From positions 3,852 to 67,301 of the forward strand of contig NMRA01000203.1 of NCBI GenBank assembly GCA_002633005.1: a stretch of 63,450 bases of DNA, given 5' to 3'. Both the position numbers and the translations under genes were made by a program. This stretch comes from Phoronis australis. Lineage: Eukaryota; Phoronida; Phoronidae. The notes beneath the pieces are model-generated. The model worked only from the letters and a program-made list of their open reading frames with translations. It searched no databases and was not told the origin of the DNA. This document shows, in pieces, positions 11,586 to 24,400 of this stretch; position 1 is the stretch's first letter; each line of letters starts with the position of its first letter.

Positions 11586-11993
11586 CCAGGGTTTTTGGTA
11601 GATAAGCCCATGTGCGTCTACTCGGAAAATGAAAATTTCCAGGCATTTCAGTATCACCAAATACACGCCTGGGTGTTTATTTGGAAAGGGGGGCATGTAA
11701 ACAGAAAGTCATAGCCTCGGCTGGTGAAAAAATATCAGTGATTCATTACATAAAAGTGTTTTTTATTTTTAAGTTAATAAATACGTAGTTCACCTACACT
11801 TTGTTTATTTTTATAAATGATAAATGCTCCACAAAACTGAATTTGTGGCTAAAAGTTGATGCTAAGTGGGCTTTTATGAAGACATTTTCCAAATAAATGC
11901 TCCACTATCAGGAAATTTTAAACCCCAAGTTGTAACATCAAATAAACGCCCATGGACGCTTCATCGGGTGGGCTTATCTACGGAAAATCCCAG
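11586..11993 (+). mobile_element. TIR MITE with GTAGATAAGCCC ends
   Basis: The left end GGGTTTTTGGTAGATAAGCC and the right end, inverted, GGGATTTTCCGTAGATAAGC define terminal inverted repeats of about 25 bp. Internal subterminal sequences AAATAAACGCCCATGG and GGTGTTTATTTGGAAA recur, inverted, at 17690-17880, showing a second member of the family. No coding sequence. Target duplication not clear. Confidence 0.6.
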
Positions 11994-12222
11994 TATTATT
12001 ATTGGAGAACTCACCTGGAGTACAGACAGTGTCCTCATTAAGTTATTTTCCTTCAAATACTGTTCAATTAGACGTACCACACTGTGAAATTGAAACAATA
12101 TAAAGATTAGACAATTTTCAATTATTAACAAGAGCAACTCGGAGCGTTGAGATGCGCCCATGAATGCACCGCAAATGGTGTGCTTCTAGGGGACAGGTGT
12201 TAATTTGTATTATAAAAAATGT

Positions 12223-13870
12223 CCACTAGATGGCGTAAAATACAGGGCTTGAAATGACCCATGACAAAAAAGAGGAATTTTTTCACCGCCCCCAAATACA
12301 CATTGCAATCTAAACAACCATACGCCAACAGATCGAAAGCAAACATTATTATCACAAAATGTCATGAAACTGTGTCGTGTTGGCAAAATGCACTCATCTT
12401 AAGCGGGGGGGGGGGGAGGGGGCANGCACTCATCTTAAGCGAGTGCGGGGGGATCGCAGTAATCACCAAACAGTACCTGACAACTATTTCAGCAACGATA
12501 ATTTGGACACAAGATCATAAAGTGAACAGTCACGTAATTTGTATTATTAGATGTCTATAAAATCACACCTTATACAACTCAATGAGATGTTCTTTCAACT
12601 ACGACTGACAAAGTCTTTTCACTTAAAATCTCCACAACTTCACACCATAACATATCATTACTTCCAAGCTGTAGAACACAATGCACACAATCAGGTAATG
12701 TACACTAGATGTCATCACATCACTTAACATACATCTACGACTGAAAAAGTGTTTTAGTTTAATAAAAGTTCCAAAACTTAATGACATGCCTGGAGAGAAC
12801 AAGAGAAAAAAGTGGAATTCCGCATTTCTGCGGAAAATTCCAAGCCTTGAAAATATGTCGAATCCAACCAAAAACTGGTATATATCAACAGAGCTTTTTA
12901 CCAAATTTCATAAAAATCTGTCGAGGAACTTCTGAGAAATTGAAGAAAACAAATAAAATGAGGATATGGTTGCAAAACAAAACATAACTGCCACTAGGAG
13001 GTGCGCAACAATAGATGAAGTCGTCAGAAAATCATCAGCCGCAGTCCTCTTCACACTAAGAATATATATACCAATATACACAATCATCCTCAAAGCAGTT
13101 TGGTTGACACAGGGGCAGATTCCAAAAACAGACTAGGAGACAGAAAAAATGGCCACTAGATGGCGCAAAATATGTCAAATCCATCTGAAAACTAGAACAT
13201 GTCATTGTTTCTGATCAATAGAAAACTATTTACAACATTTCATAAAAATCTGATAAACAGCTTCAGAGAAACAGAGGAAATTAGAAAAAATGAACTTGCC
13301 ATTACAGGGCAGTGTTTGTACAATCTGTCTGAAAGTCGTCGGCATTCATTGTCAACTTCATACACTTGTTTAATTTAATAAAGATCCTGCACAGCGTTTA
13401 AGAGATGCAGCCATGGGCGTAAAAAACAAAACTGGCACTAGAAGGCGCCACAGTAGTCGAGGCCATTTGAAAATAATTGTCAGTTGTCCTCTTCACATTA
13501 ATAGGAACATATATGCCAATTTCTACACTCATCCTTAGAGTGGTTTGGTTGACAGAGGGGAAGATGTTAAAAAAACTCGAATTCAGTAAAAATGACGAAC
13601 AGGTGATGCAAAATACTTCGAATTAATCTGAGAACCAAAGGATAGCGTCATCTCACTAATAGATTCCTACCAGGCAAATTTTATGAAAATGCGTTCGGGA
13701 CCTTTGAAGATACAGCGATAAACGTAAAACACTAAAATTGCCACTAGGGACACATCAGTAGTCCGATCCATCCAAAAGTCGTCGTTTTTTATTGCTTTGG
13801 CTTTACGAAACTTGATCGACCCTGGGACATTTTGATACATTGTTCAAGCCACCCCTGGAGCACGTGTTAC
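12223..13870 (+). repeat. Array of diverged ~150-180-bp repeats, rightward
   Basis: Loose units share three landmarks: an (A)ATTGCCACTAG(A/G)TGGCGC-like box, a TTCATAAAAATCTG-like block, and GA(T/C)CCATCTGAAAGTC-like sequence. Boxes occur at 12223, 12991, 13153 and about 13434, with a partial one at 13740. The same family forms arrays at 32440-34260 (same orientation) and 46690-49320 (opposite). A single N at 12425 breaks this array inside a poly-G run. No coding capacity. Confidence 0.75.
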
Positions 13871-15487
13871 AGAAAATCTGAACGATGCTTATTTTCGAAA
13901 ATATATTCTGAAAATGCACAAAAGCCACAAAGAAGTGGATTAGTGAAATATGCTGTTTTAAGATACGTTTGTGAAGCCATCCACCCACTGTTTATTGTCA
14001 TATTGTGAATAGTAACACGGTACGGAAATTTCCGATGAGTTACGGATGGATGGCTGATCGTATGCGACAAACCCGTCACAAACCGGCAATTTCCGTACTG
14101 TCCGTGACCTCGAACCGTCAAAATGCGAGGTGTGTTTGGGCTTTTTTGGGACATTTTTGTGCTTTGACTTCATATTTCTTAATTGCGAACTTGCTGGAGC
14201 AGGACACCATGAATGTATAAAAAAGAGCAATGGTTTGAACCCGTTTTGTGTAAATTTATGGAGTTATGTGTTCGATATGGACGGGTGAATTGAAGCACCT
14301 GTGGAATTTATAGACCCGAGTGCCATACCTTGTAGTATTATATGTAGTGTATTGGGGACGATCAGAAGCTGAGGACGCCTGTGACCAGGCCATCACCGGC
14401 ATGCGCATGGCCATGGCCTGGGCCATGCCATGTTGCCGGAGATTCTCAGTGGTCACCGAGTCTAAGCAATATTCCAGTATTTAAAGATATGTACCCCGAG
14501 CAAACAAGAAGTAGAATGGAACTTCTTCGATTTGCTGTTAAATTATAAGTTGGCAGGCTTAACTAGGTTCATAAGCTTACTGAAAACCACGTAGGGTAAA
14601 TAAAACTTACTCGGTTGACTCTATCTCGACCGCCATGTTGATCAAAATCTCGCAAACTCTCATCTATTTGAGGTCATGTGATCAGGCAAAAATGAAGGGT
14701 GAACAAGCAGTCGAAGTTCCGTACCGTCCTTATAAACAATGCTGCAGTTTCGTTTTTTGAGCTGAAATACCTCTTACCACGTACTTACTTGGATTCATTG
14801 TCTCAATGCTCACAAAGGCTACGAGGAACCTAGAAGTTAATTTCTGCAACTTCGCATGCCTGAAATCGTTGACTCACTGAAGCGATCACGCCTAGTACTG
14901 ACACTGTGACTGTGTACATATGGATTACTGTACGATTACTGTCTTTGTTGTGAAGTGTGAAGAGTGCTGAATGACCGATTCATCACACATTAGATTCAAC
15001 AGTCACATTACAGCTGCCACTAACTGAGACAGTTACAGACACAAAACATCGGACTGTAGCCGCAGGCAATCACAGAATGACAGATGTGTTCAATGACCGA
15101 CTGACTGGAAACTCAGAATTACTAACTAATTTGTTTACACTCGTTCCTTTTACCTTTTCATCAAATTCGAGTGAAACCCTTCACTCAAGACACCAATCCT
15201 ACATCTTAACAAATTAGTCTGAGTCTAAAAGGCAATTTAAGTATAGCCAGGTTTTGATAGGCCTACTAGATGTTTCACACTCACTCACAGTTATAGGTTC
15301 TACACAGAACTAAAGTCACTGCTCTCAGAGTGAGTTCCATAGTAGTGTTATACACCAAATTTGCTCGTCGATGAGTTATGACAGACAGTGATTGACTAAG
15401 GCACTGTAGACAGAGCAGTGGTTTGTCAGATTGTACAATTTTTGTTCTTGAAATTGGATTGGGAAGAAAATCTATAATTTATTTGCC
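13871..15487. other. Upstream region of the LRR gene
   Basis: No exon identified. The segment 14640-15487 immediately upstream of the LRR start has no repeats that I recognise and no obvious TATA box, and is the natural place for its promoter. Short ORFs at 13958-14230 and 14005-14220 overlap on opposite strands and look like chance. Confidence 0.4.
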
Positions 15488-18400
15488 ATGGGCGATGCTA
15501 CAAAAAGACTTTCCTTAGCCTTCCATGGCTTAACAGAAATACCAACTGACATTATTCGGAGACGGGGTAGTGTTATTGAAGAACTTGACTTAAGTGATAA
15601 CAAAGTTGTGTATCCTTTTCTTTGTTACAATATGTGTGTACTTGAGATTGTGTGTGTATATATGTTAACATGTTAATATGTGTGTACTTGAGATTGTGTG
15701 TGTATATATGTTAACATGTGTGTGTATATATGTTAACATGTTTAAAGTGTGACATGCGGGATTATCAAGTGTGACTACAGGAGCCACTTCTCGGAATACC
15801 ACAGCGCCCTCTCTGGTTCTATGATATTTACCCACAATGTTGGATGCTTACGGGCATCCAACATCATTTGTATACAGCCAAGCTTATCAATATTTTTAGT
15901 GGCGGATCTAGGATATTGCAAGGGGGGGCAACATTTTGTCCGCCTGTAAGCATTTGCGCAAACTGAACCACGATTGTAGATGCGCATAGCACCGAATGGG
16001 GGGAGGTCGGGAGGGGGGCAAACCCCCCTCCCGCCCAGGAAATTTTTCTGTTTTTTTCCTCTAAAAATCAAGCATTTTCCTTGATTCCTGAAGTATTATC
16101 CAAGAAAAAAGGCAAAAAAAGGAGAACGTGTCAAACAGGAAAACTGCAAAATACCAGAGATTCGAACTCACAACCTGGTGAATAGAGCGCGCATGCTTTA
16201 CCACTACACCACCACAACTTAACTACTGATCTTATAACTAGATAAGAGACCTACTTGTTTATGGTCCACAGCGTTTGCGCGCAAAACCTACTTCGTTTTG
16301 TAATGCTTATTACACCTTTTATATTTTGTGCCATGAATTCTTAACAAATTTGTTGTATTTAAAATAGTCTTCAAATGCCCAAAAGGCCAAATCCGTTTTT
16401 CGTGTTGGCAATTGCTTTGTAAATCGTTTGACAAAGAGAGAATTATGAATTTCTGAGTGATTCACTAAGGTTTCGATTAAAATTCACATCTTACCAGCAG
16501 CGTTTGTTCATCGTCACTCAGGTTCCATTTTCTTCAAAAACTGAAGTAAAGTTTCTTCATTGCACAGTGGAGCAGACGACGGAAATGGAGTCGTAGTGTG
16601 CAGCGCCACTGCCGGTGGCCTGGGATATCGCGGGAGAGCCTATACTTAACCATAGTTCCGTTATGAATAAGCCCTGCTCCGAATTTGACACTTGAAATTG
16701 GATCTGAGCCCCCCCCCCAAACACTAAAACTGCACACATTTAAATGTTGTTTCATCCGTATAATTTTAATTACCAGGGTTAATTAATAAACTCAACATTT
16801 CCCTACGCTCTTGCTGTTTTATTTTTTTTGCGGCAGCCAAGGGGGGGGACCCGGGATTAGTCGGGTTATTGATGATAGATACTGTGTTATTTTTCTATTG
16901 CATGGTGATTAGTAAAAATTTTGTAGTTTCCTTTTTATTAAAGTGTGACAACTCCTTAACTATAACCACAGAGATCTGAAGTTTTTGTCAGCGTTCACAG
17001 AACTGCGATCTCTGGTGCTGGATCGTAATGGGATCCAATCTCGTGTCCAAGTGCCTTCATTACCAATGCTTCACACACTCTGGTTGAATCACAACAAGAT
17101 CAAGAATTTGAGTAGGTTTGAATACTTGACCTTATTTTTACAAAAACATAACTTAATTTGGTGGATGATTGCCAATTTTGAGGAACTATTTTAAAAATAA
17201 ATTTCTCTTCCTCTGGTTATAAAAGCTGCATAAAACCAAATTAAATAAAATGTTTTAAAGAACTGTAACAGTGTTTTTGAAATTTCATTTTATCAATTCA
17301 AATTTGGTCATTGCCATGTCTTTGATACCATTGTTTTGTGATAAATGTACTTTTGTTAAGTTTTACCAAAAAGACGAGATGCGATAATTGGTATTACCAT
17401 AGAACTCTAGCCATGGAATGCCAACTCCTGCACGTGACCTATGTATTTTATTATTACAGCTTGTGACTGACCCTAGAACAAGGCGTGAGAGTTTGCAGTG
17501 AGATTTTCTGGCTGCCTGCTTGACTGAGTTTTGATTGAGAGTTGTAGTTATTAAATCGAGCGTAATTTCATTGCTTCATTTTCATTTTGCTATTATTGTT
17601 CATCAAGCGAGATTCTTGAGATACGGTTCCATAGAATCAGCTATTTCTTGTCATTAGTCAACAAAACAGACAATTACTCTGGCCATTCTTTATACCGGGA
17701 TTTTCTGTAGATAAGTCGCTCCACGAAATGGCCATGGGTGTTTATATGGAAAATAATGCCGAATAAACGCCCATGGTAGTGTATTTGGTGTTACAGCACC
17801 AGGTGCCAAGTGACCAAATAGTGAGGTATTTATTCGGAAAATTTCCTCTTAAAAGCCCACTCAGCGTCAACCTTTTGTCACAAATTCATTTTTGTAGAAT
17901 TTATCATTGATAAAAATGAACAAGGTGCTAGCGAACTATACATTTACTAGCATAAAGTTTAAAAACAATTTAAAGTAAAAAATGTCAAAGCAAAACTTTG
18001 ACTTTCCGTTTACATGCCCCCCTTTTCACACATCCAATGAGGTTGCGAGACCAGATTTGGCATTCTAGCTGGGCTAGAGTTCTATATGGTATTACATTAA
18101 AAATTAAATTCTACAAGCCTTCTAGTTTCATGACATACTAGTAGATAATTTTACAGCCTTAATCTGTAACTGTATAACTTTGTAGACATTTGGCTTAACC
18201 CACAAACTTTTCAATAAGGTCCTTAGTATCTTTGAAGGCTAAGTTTACTGGTTATGGGAACAGATACTATTAGGAAGAAGCATAACATGTTATGACTTCT
18301 TTTTAGGGATTAGAAGACAAAGATGGGCTTCATGCTGTTGTAGTAGTAGTAGTGGTGCTTGCCTGTGTCTGCCCTAAGACAGCTTGAACAACCAAAATTT

Positions 18401-21400
18401 GTATGCATTGTCAGCCATTTCAGTCACTTTGTTTACACAAACTATTTAATATTAAAAATTGAGTCATTCCCTGAACTACAAATACCAGTCAAGTACATCA
18501 AAATAAAGTAGCTTGCTTTCTGCAACTGGTGTTCCTTTGTTGAACAGATCCAGTGTTTACTGACAGAGGAGCCCTCTTGTCAGCAGCACAATAGACTTGT
18601 ATTCATATTACAACTATGGTACATTATTTGAATGTTGAAATACCACGGGTGAGAAACAACATGACTGCCGGTCCTCCTAAATCGGACCGACTCACCCAAA
18701 ACAGGACCTCCGGGGATCAAATGGGACCGTCGCACCAGAAAATGGGACAGGACCGCCGGGGACTGAACATGACCGCCGGGGATTGAAACCGCAGTGACAA
18801 ACAAGTCCCTGGTGGTCCTGTTTTCTGGTGGGACGGTCATGTTTTTTGGTGCGTCAGTCCCATTTTCTGGTGCGACGGTCCCATTTGATCCCCGGAGGTC
18901 CTGTTTTGGGCGAGTCAGTCCGATTTAGAGGACCGGCAGTCATGTTGTTTCTCACCCGTGAATACTGCTAAAGACTGTAGTCCCTTTGAATAGAAACACC
19001 TCATGATTAAATTAGTGTTTGATATCAACAGAGTCTATGAAAGACTGGTTGGTTCACATAATCATTGAAAAAAGTCATTCCATGTTGAATTTGGGTCCGT
19101 CATTATTGTTTCTTATTTTTAAAATTTGGTACAAGTTGTGACTGAGCACAATAATTTATGTGCCCCTTGCTGGAGATTTTTTACTGTAGGTAAGAGTAGA
19201 CACTGTAGCAACATCTTCCCAAAATCAACTATCATTGTGAAGTATTAGTTGATGTAACGGTTGACAATCATCCGTGTGATCTGGATGGAGGACTCGTATC
19301 TCACAAGTCTATGCTCCATGCTCATGCATTGATTTTTGTTAGATACAAAAGATCGTTTGGGGAGGAGTACAGGACGTGGTGCTCTGATATAGCTCCCATT
19401 GAAGGGGTCATGTATTTACAGGGAAGGTTCTCTTTTTGGGTTCTAACTCGGCGGAAGATTACAAAAGAACTCTATGAAAAAAGATGTGCTCAGAGGTTTC
19501 TTAATGTTAAACAAATACGTTCCAAAGGGGTGTTCATTCATTTTTTTAAAACTAAAAATTAATGAATTAAATTAATGAATTAGCATTTTAGAGGTTGAAA
19601 ACTCTTACAAATGGTCACAACATTGGAAAACACCATAGAAGGATGACTTCATAGAAACTTCCAAGTCCTCCTTATTAAGTGTGTTCACCTCGACCTGTAA
19701 AAGGATTAGTGTTCATCTTGTTGGCACTCTAAAGTGGTGGCTATCTCCTTCCTGGGGTGTTCATAGTTCATACTCACTTTTTATTCCTGATGTAACTTTA
19801 TGTTAACCATTGATGAATGTACTTATTTCTGTTTTGTTCATTTCCTTATCAGGCACTATAGTGTCCACTCTATCCAAGAGTTGTCCTAATCTGCGGTTTC
19901 TTAGTATGATGAACAATGAAGCTGCACCGAGTTATTTCAATGGTGGAACATATCCCCAGTATGTTGACTATAGGTATGTGTAGGTCTATAACAATGTCAA
20001 CCTATTAAATACGCTTAATATGTATCTGTTGGACTATGGCATCGTGGTTTGCTCTACAATTGGTTGGGCCCAAAAAAAGCATACTGCTAGTTGGTCTAGC
20101 TGGCTTGGGATTTTTTGAAAATTGAGTTGGTGGTGAATTACCGTATTTTTTAGTTGTCCACCTTGGACGCATCAAAAATGATGCGGTATTTTTTACTCGT
20201 TGCTTTACAAATCGTGGCAATTCAAAAGTTGCATACTCTTGCCTATTTGCATTTGTGCAGCCTTTAAAAACACCAAAGCCTTGGTTAAAATTCATGCGGG
20301 TAGGCGGTTTTTTATTATTTTTGTCGTTGAGCACAGGTTTCAACTTTGCCTTTTTTGACCTAATGCACACGTGTTGAAAGAAAGACTGTTAGCTCACAAT
20401 TCATGGTCTTCTATATTGTTTAAATTTACATTGAAGTGGTCGTGTTTGTAGAATGACAATGACAATTAATGGTGCAATTATTTGTTATTTGTTTACAATA
20501 TTTCTTGGTAGCTGCATCTCATTAGGTGCACGTTTGAATATTAAATAACATCTCAATTTAGTTTTGAAGATTGAATGAATGAGGTGTTAGCTTTCAACCA
20601 GTCTGTAGTCTGTATCTAAATTACTTTTAAACGACCTTTAGAATGGTTTAAAATGCAATTTCTTTGTAATGGAGCAGCTGTGCAATGATTTGTTACATGT
20701 AATGGAGAAGCTGCGCAATGATTTGTTACATGTAATGGAGCAGCTGTGCAATGATTTGTTACATGTAATAGAGCAGCTGTGCAATGATTTGTTACATGTA
20801 ATAGAGCAGGTGTGCAATGATTTGTTACATGTAATAGAGCAGCTGTGCAATGATTTGTTACATGTAATAGAGCAGGTGTGCAATGTTTTGTTACATGTAA
20901 TGGAGCAGCTGCGCAATGATGTGTTACATGTTGTGGGCATTATGTGGAGTGGCAGACATTCAGATGCTATATTTAGTTATCACAACAAGTTGCTTAGTGT
21001 GGAATGACTCAATCTGAGGGGCACTGAATTGCCATGACGTCATTCGGAAAAATTGCAAGTTTTCAGCATTTCTCTGCATGTGAACTTTCAGTTTCATCTA
21101 TTCCAGGTATTATGTGATCAGCAGGTTCCCTCTATTAGAGATACTAGATGATCAAGCTGTCACACGTGATGAGAGACTTGAAGCTGAACGTATCTATGGC
21201 AAGAGGATAGGTGAAAAACGTAGTGTAAGTAAAAAATTCCAGAGTTTCAGTGTATAACATATTTATCTCATCTGTGCCACCAAGGATTCTTCTTGTGTTT
21301 TGAGTTTGGCATCACAATTGATAAAAATTGCTTCAGTCACTGCTAATGGCAGACTGCGTGACCTAGGCTGCAGCTCAGTACAATAAAAACTACTCGACAT

Positions 21401-24400
21401 GCATTTGGTAATTGCAATGCTTTACACTTTAGGTACTTTGGTCACCATTTATGATAATATGATGGATTGGCACTGACAATTACGGTAAAAATTCCCGAAT
21501 TTAGGACATCGAAAAACAGTTATTTTGAACCTGTCCAAAATTTTAGAAATAGGCAATATTGGCCATCCGAAATTCGAGAAATATGAGAAAGACTGCATCG
21601 ACAGTGTCCCAAATCTTAGAATTTATGCGGTCGGCTACCGACAATGTTTCGATTTGCAATTTTAGAGCGTTTGAACAGTTGCGTAGATTTATGATTGTTA
21701 TTGCTGACAAGAAATTCACATGATGTCCTCAAAAACGGCACCGATGTGACTGACTCTGAACACAATCAACTTACCAAACTTTGTGATAGGAAATATATGT
21801 ATTTGTCGTATAACACGACTTGACTGATTATTCCCAATATCCATTAGTGCTCAACGTCTTTACTGTTCGCAAACCAAACATAGACGATACGACTGCAGTA
21901 TATGTAACCCTAGTTTGTTTCTGGAGCAGCGTGTGCGACATACTTATGAGTCACCTGTCACTCGAGAAGAACAATTAAAGAAACGATGTTCCTGCCAACA
22001 AGACACTTGTAAATAAGAAATTCCTGTGGAGTCGGCATTAACTGCAGATTAAGTCCAAATCTACGCTAGATTGTACCCCGCAACACGAGAAAAATCTCTG
22101 CATGAATAAATTGTTTTTTTCAGGCGTTTTGAAGTTTGACTGCGTGTGTTGTGTGTGACAGTTCATTTGCCAGAGTAAAGGCAATGTAACAATCTAGGTG
22201 TGCATTGTAACTAAAGAAAGTAACACAAGCAGTAAAGCAGAACGTGTTTTATTTAGCACTTGCTGGCCTTTTCTGATAAAAAATTTCGAGAATTGTCTCG
22301 GTATGACCAGTATTAAATGTCATTGAGTTTTCCGGGTGACTGGATGCATGACAGTCTAAGTTATTTTTCCAGGAGATTCGAGTGTAAGGGTGTGGAGGTG
22401 TTTACTATCACTGGGTCAATTTATCAGATATCTGACTTTAAATGTACCAATTATGATTAATTAAATAATTCCTCTTAAAAATAACGTAAAAGTTTTTTAC
22501 GGTATCAGAAATTTTCAGAAATTAGTGCCAAAAACGTGTACAGAGAAATTTGGATTCCTGTTGAGGGAGAAGATCTGTACGGGAAAAATACAATACAATC
22601 CCATCTGTTCTGAATGGCCAAATTGTTGCCGTAGGAATATACGAAAAGGATGCAATGGTAGTGTAGTCTTTATTTTTTGCTCCGTGGCCCAAATGTTGCC
22701 CATGAACACAGAGTGAAAATAAAGTAATAAAGTCCGAACACCATTTAAAAACTTGATTGTATCTAGTCTGCAAAAACAAGAAAACACAAAATTACCAAAA
22801 TGCCTGACCCAGGGTGTGGCCAACACAAAACGCACAGAAAAAACAGACCACGGGAACAAATTATACACAAAAAATCACATACAATAATATCTACACAAAT
22901 ATACAAACTAAGAAAAATGAAAACGTACAAACCGCGTCCAAAACAAAGGAAATGATACAGATAAAGACAGTACTCACCAGACACACAACAACAGTAAGTG
23001 ACTTGACGCTTCAAATGATGCGAGCAGAGTGAAAATGAAACAATAGACTAGAAAGGGCCTAGCGGTGAGACAGAAAAGTGACTCTAAGTAAAACAAAAGA
23101 ACATCACATACAAAATACACAATGAACAAAATAACCTGGCAAATCATCCGCAACACAGACCGTAGTGGGACAGGTTCCTCGCAAAAGTCAGCAAAACTTT
23201 TTTAAGCACGGTGGAAGTTTGAAGTGTCTAGTCACGGCTAAGTACCAACATAGCGGCAAGGCTTGTGGTCTGGAAATTCCACGCACAATGAGTTTTCAGG
23301 ACTGTCGGATCTTATTGATAAATTGAAGACGTTTCTGTAGAATTTTAGAACTGTAGGTAAGGCATTTTTTGCATGTACACGTTCATGGGCTGGGCGCTTA
23401 TTATAGCAATAAAGTCTGAAAACGTGTGGGGGGCGCTTATAAGCGCATGGGCACTTATTAGGGTACAACATGAACCTTTTTAACGTATACTGCACGACAA
23501 ACATAGTACATGGATTTTTGCTTTTCACAAAGTCCGTTTCAACTTGACAATGAACAACAACTAAAGGAAGGTAATTATTTGGGCTGCAGGTTCGCAGAAA
23601 AAAATTGAAGCTGTGAACCCGAGAATCGACTTGGTAACACAACAGTCTCACCATTCACCGGTGCTTATTAATTAGCTGTTAATCCAAATACAAAGTGTGA
23701 CACTGTGGAGATTGCGCAAAAGTCGGAGAACATACATTTCATATACGTGAAAAATATTTCGAGTCCGTGATTACAACTGCCAAGAAAACGTGCGAGACAT
23801 ACACAAAGCATACACATCGGTATAGACTGCGACATCAGTCAAATACATTATACCGGTGGCAGTTTTAAACGATATGTGAATAATCACTGATCATGTGAAA
23901 AAGTGCATTGTCCAAAATGTGAGAATTACGGCCAATGCCACTAAAATCGATGTGTCCGAAATTTGAGAAATAATGTGAATGCCAAATTCGACCGTGTCCC
24001 AAATATCAGAGTCAAAAAAAATTCAGTTTGGGGTTGGATTTACTTGTCTGAAATTCAGGAGACTGTTGTAAATTCGTGAATTTTTACCGTATGGTATATA
24101 ACTATTGACAAAGTACAAGGTAGTGTGGCAACATTTGGTGTTTCCAATTCCGTTTTTCTACCAAGTTTAATTTTCTGTTTTATATACAACCGTGCAGTTG
24201 TTTGAACTCGCTGTATGTTGTGTGGTAACTCTATGCTGTCTAGAACCACTGTGTGCTGTCGAGAATCATTGTATGGTGTCAATTAACTGCGTGCTGTCTA
24301 GATTCACTGTGTGCTGTCTAGATTCACTGTGTGCTGTCTAGATTCACTGCGTGCTGTACTGCGTGCTGTCTAGATTCACTGCGTGCTGTCTAGATTCACT

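Noticed and set aside
20005-20370. 121-codon minus-strand ORF
   Set aside because: Basic, low-complexity, no family motif, inside an LRMDA-like intron; best taken as chance or an old repeat.
23238-23654. 138-codon minus-strand ORF inside the TIR element
   Set aside because: No transposase motif; composition of a chance frame crossing a nested repeat.
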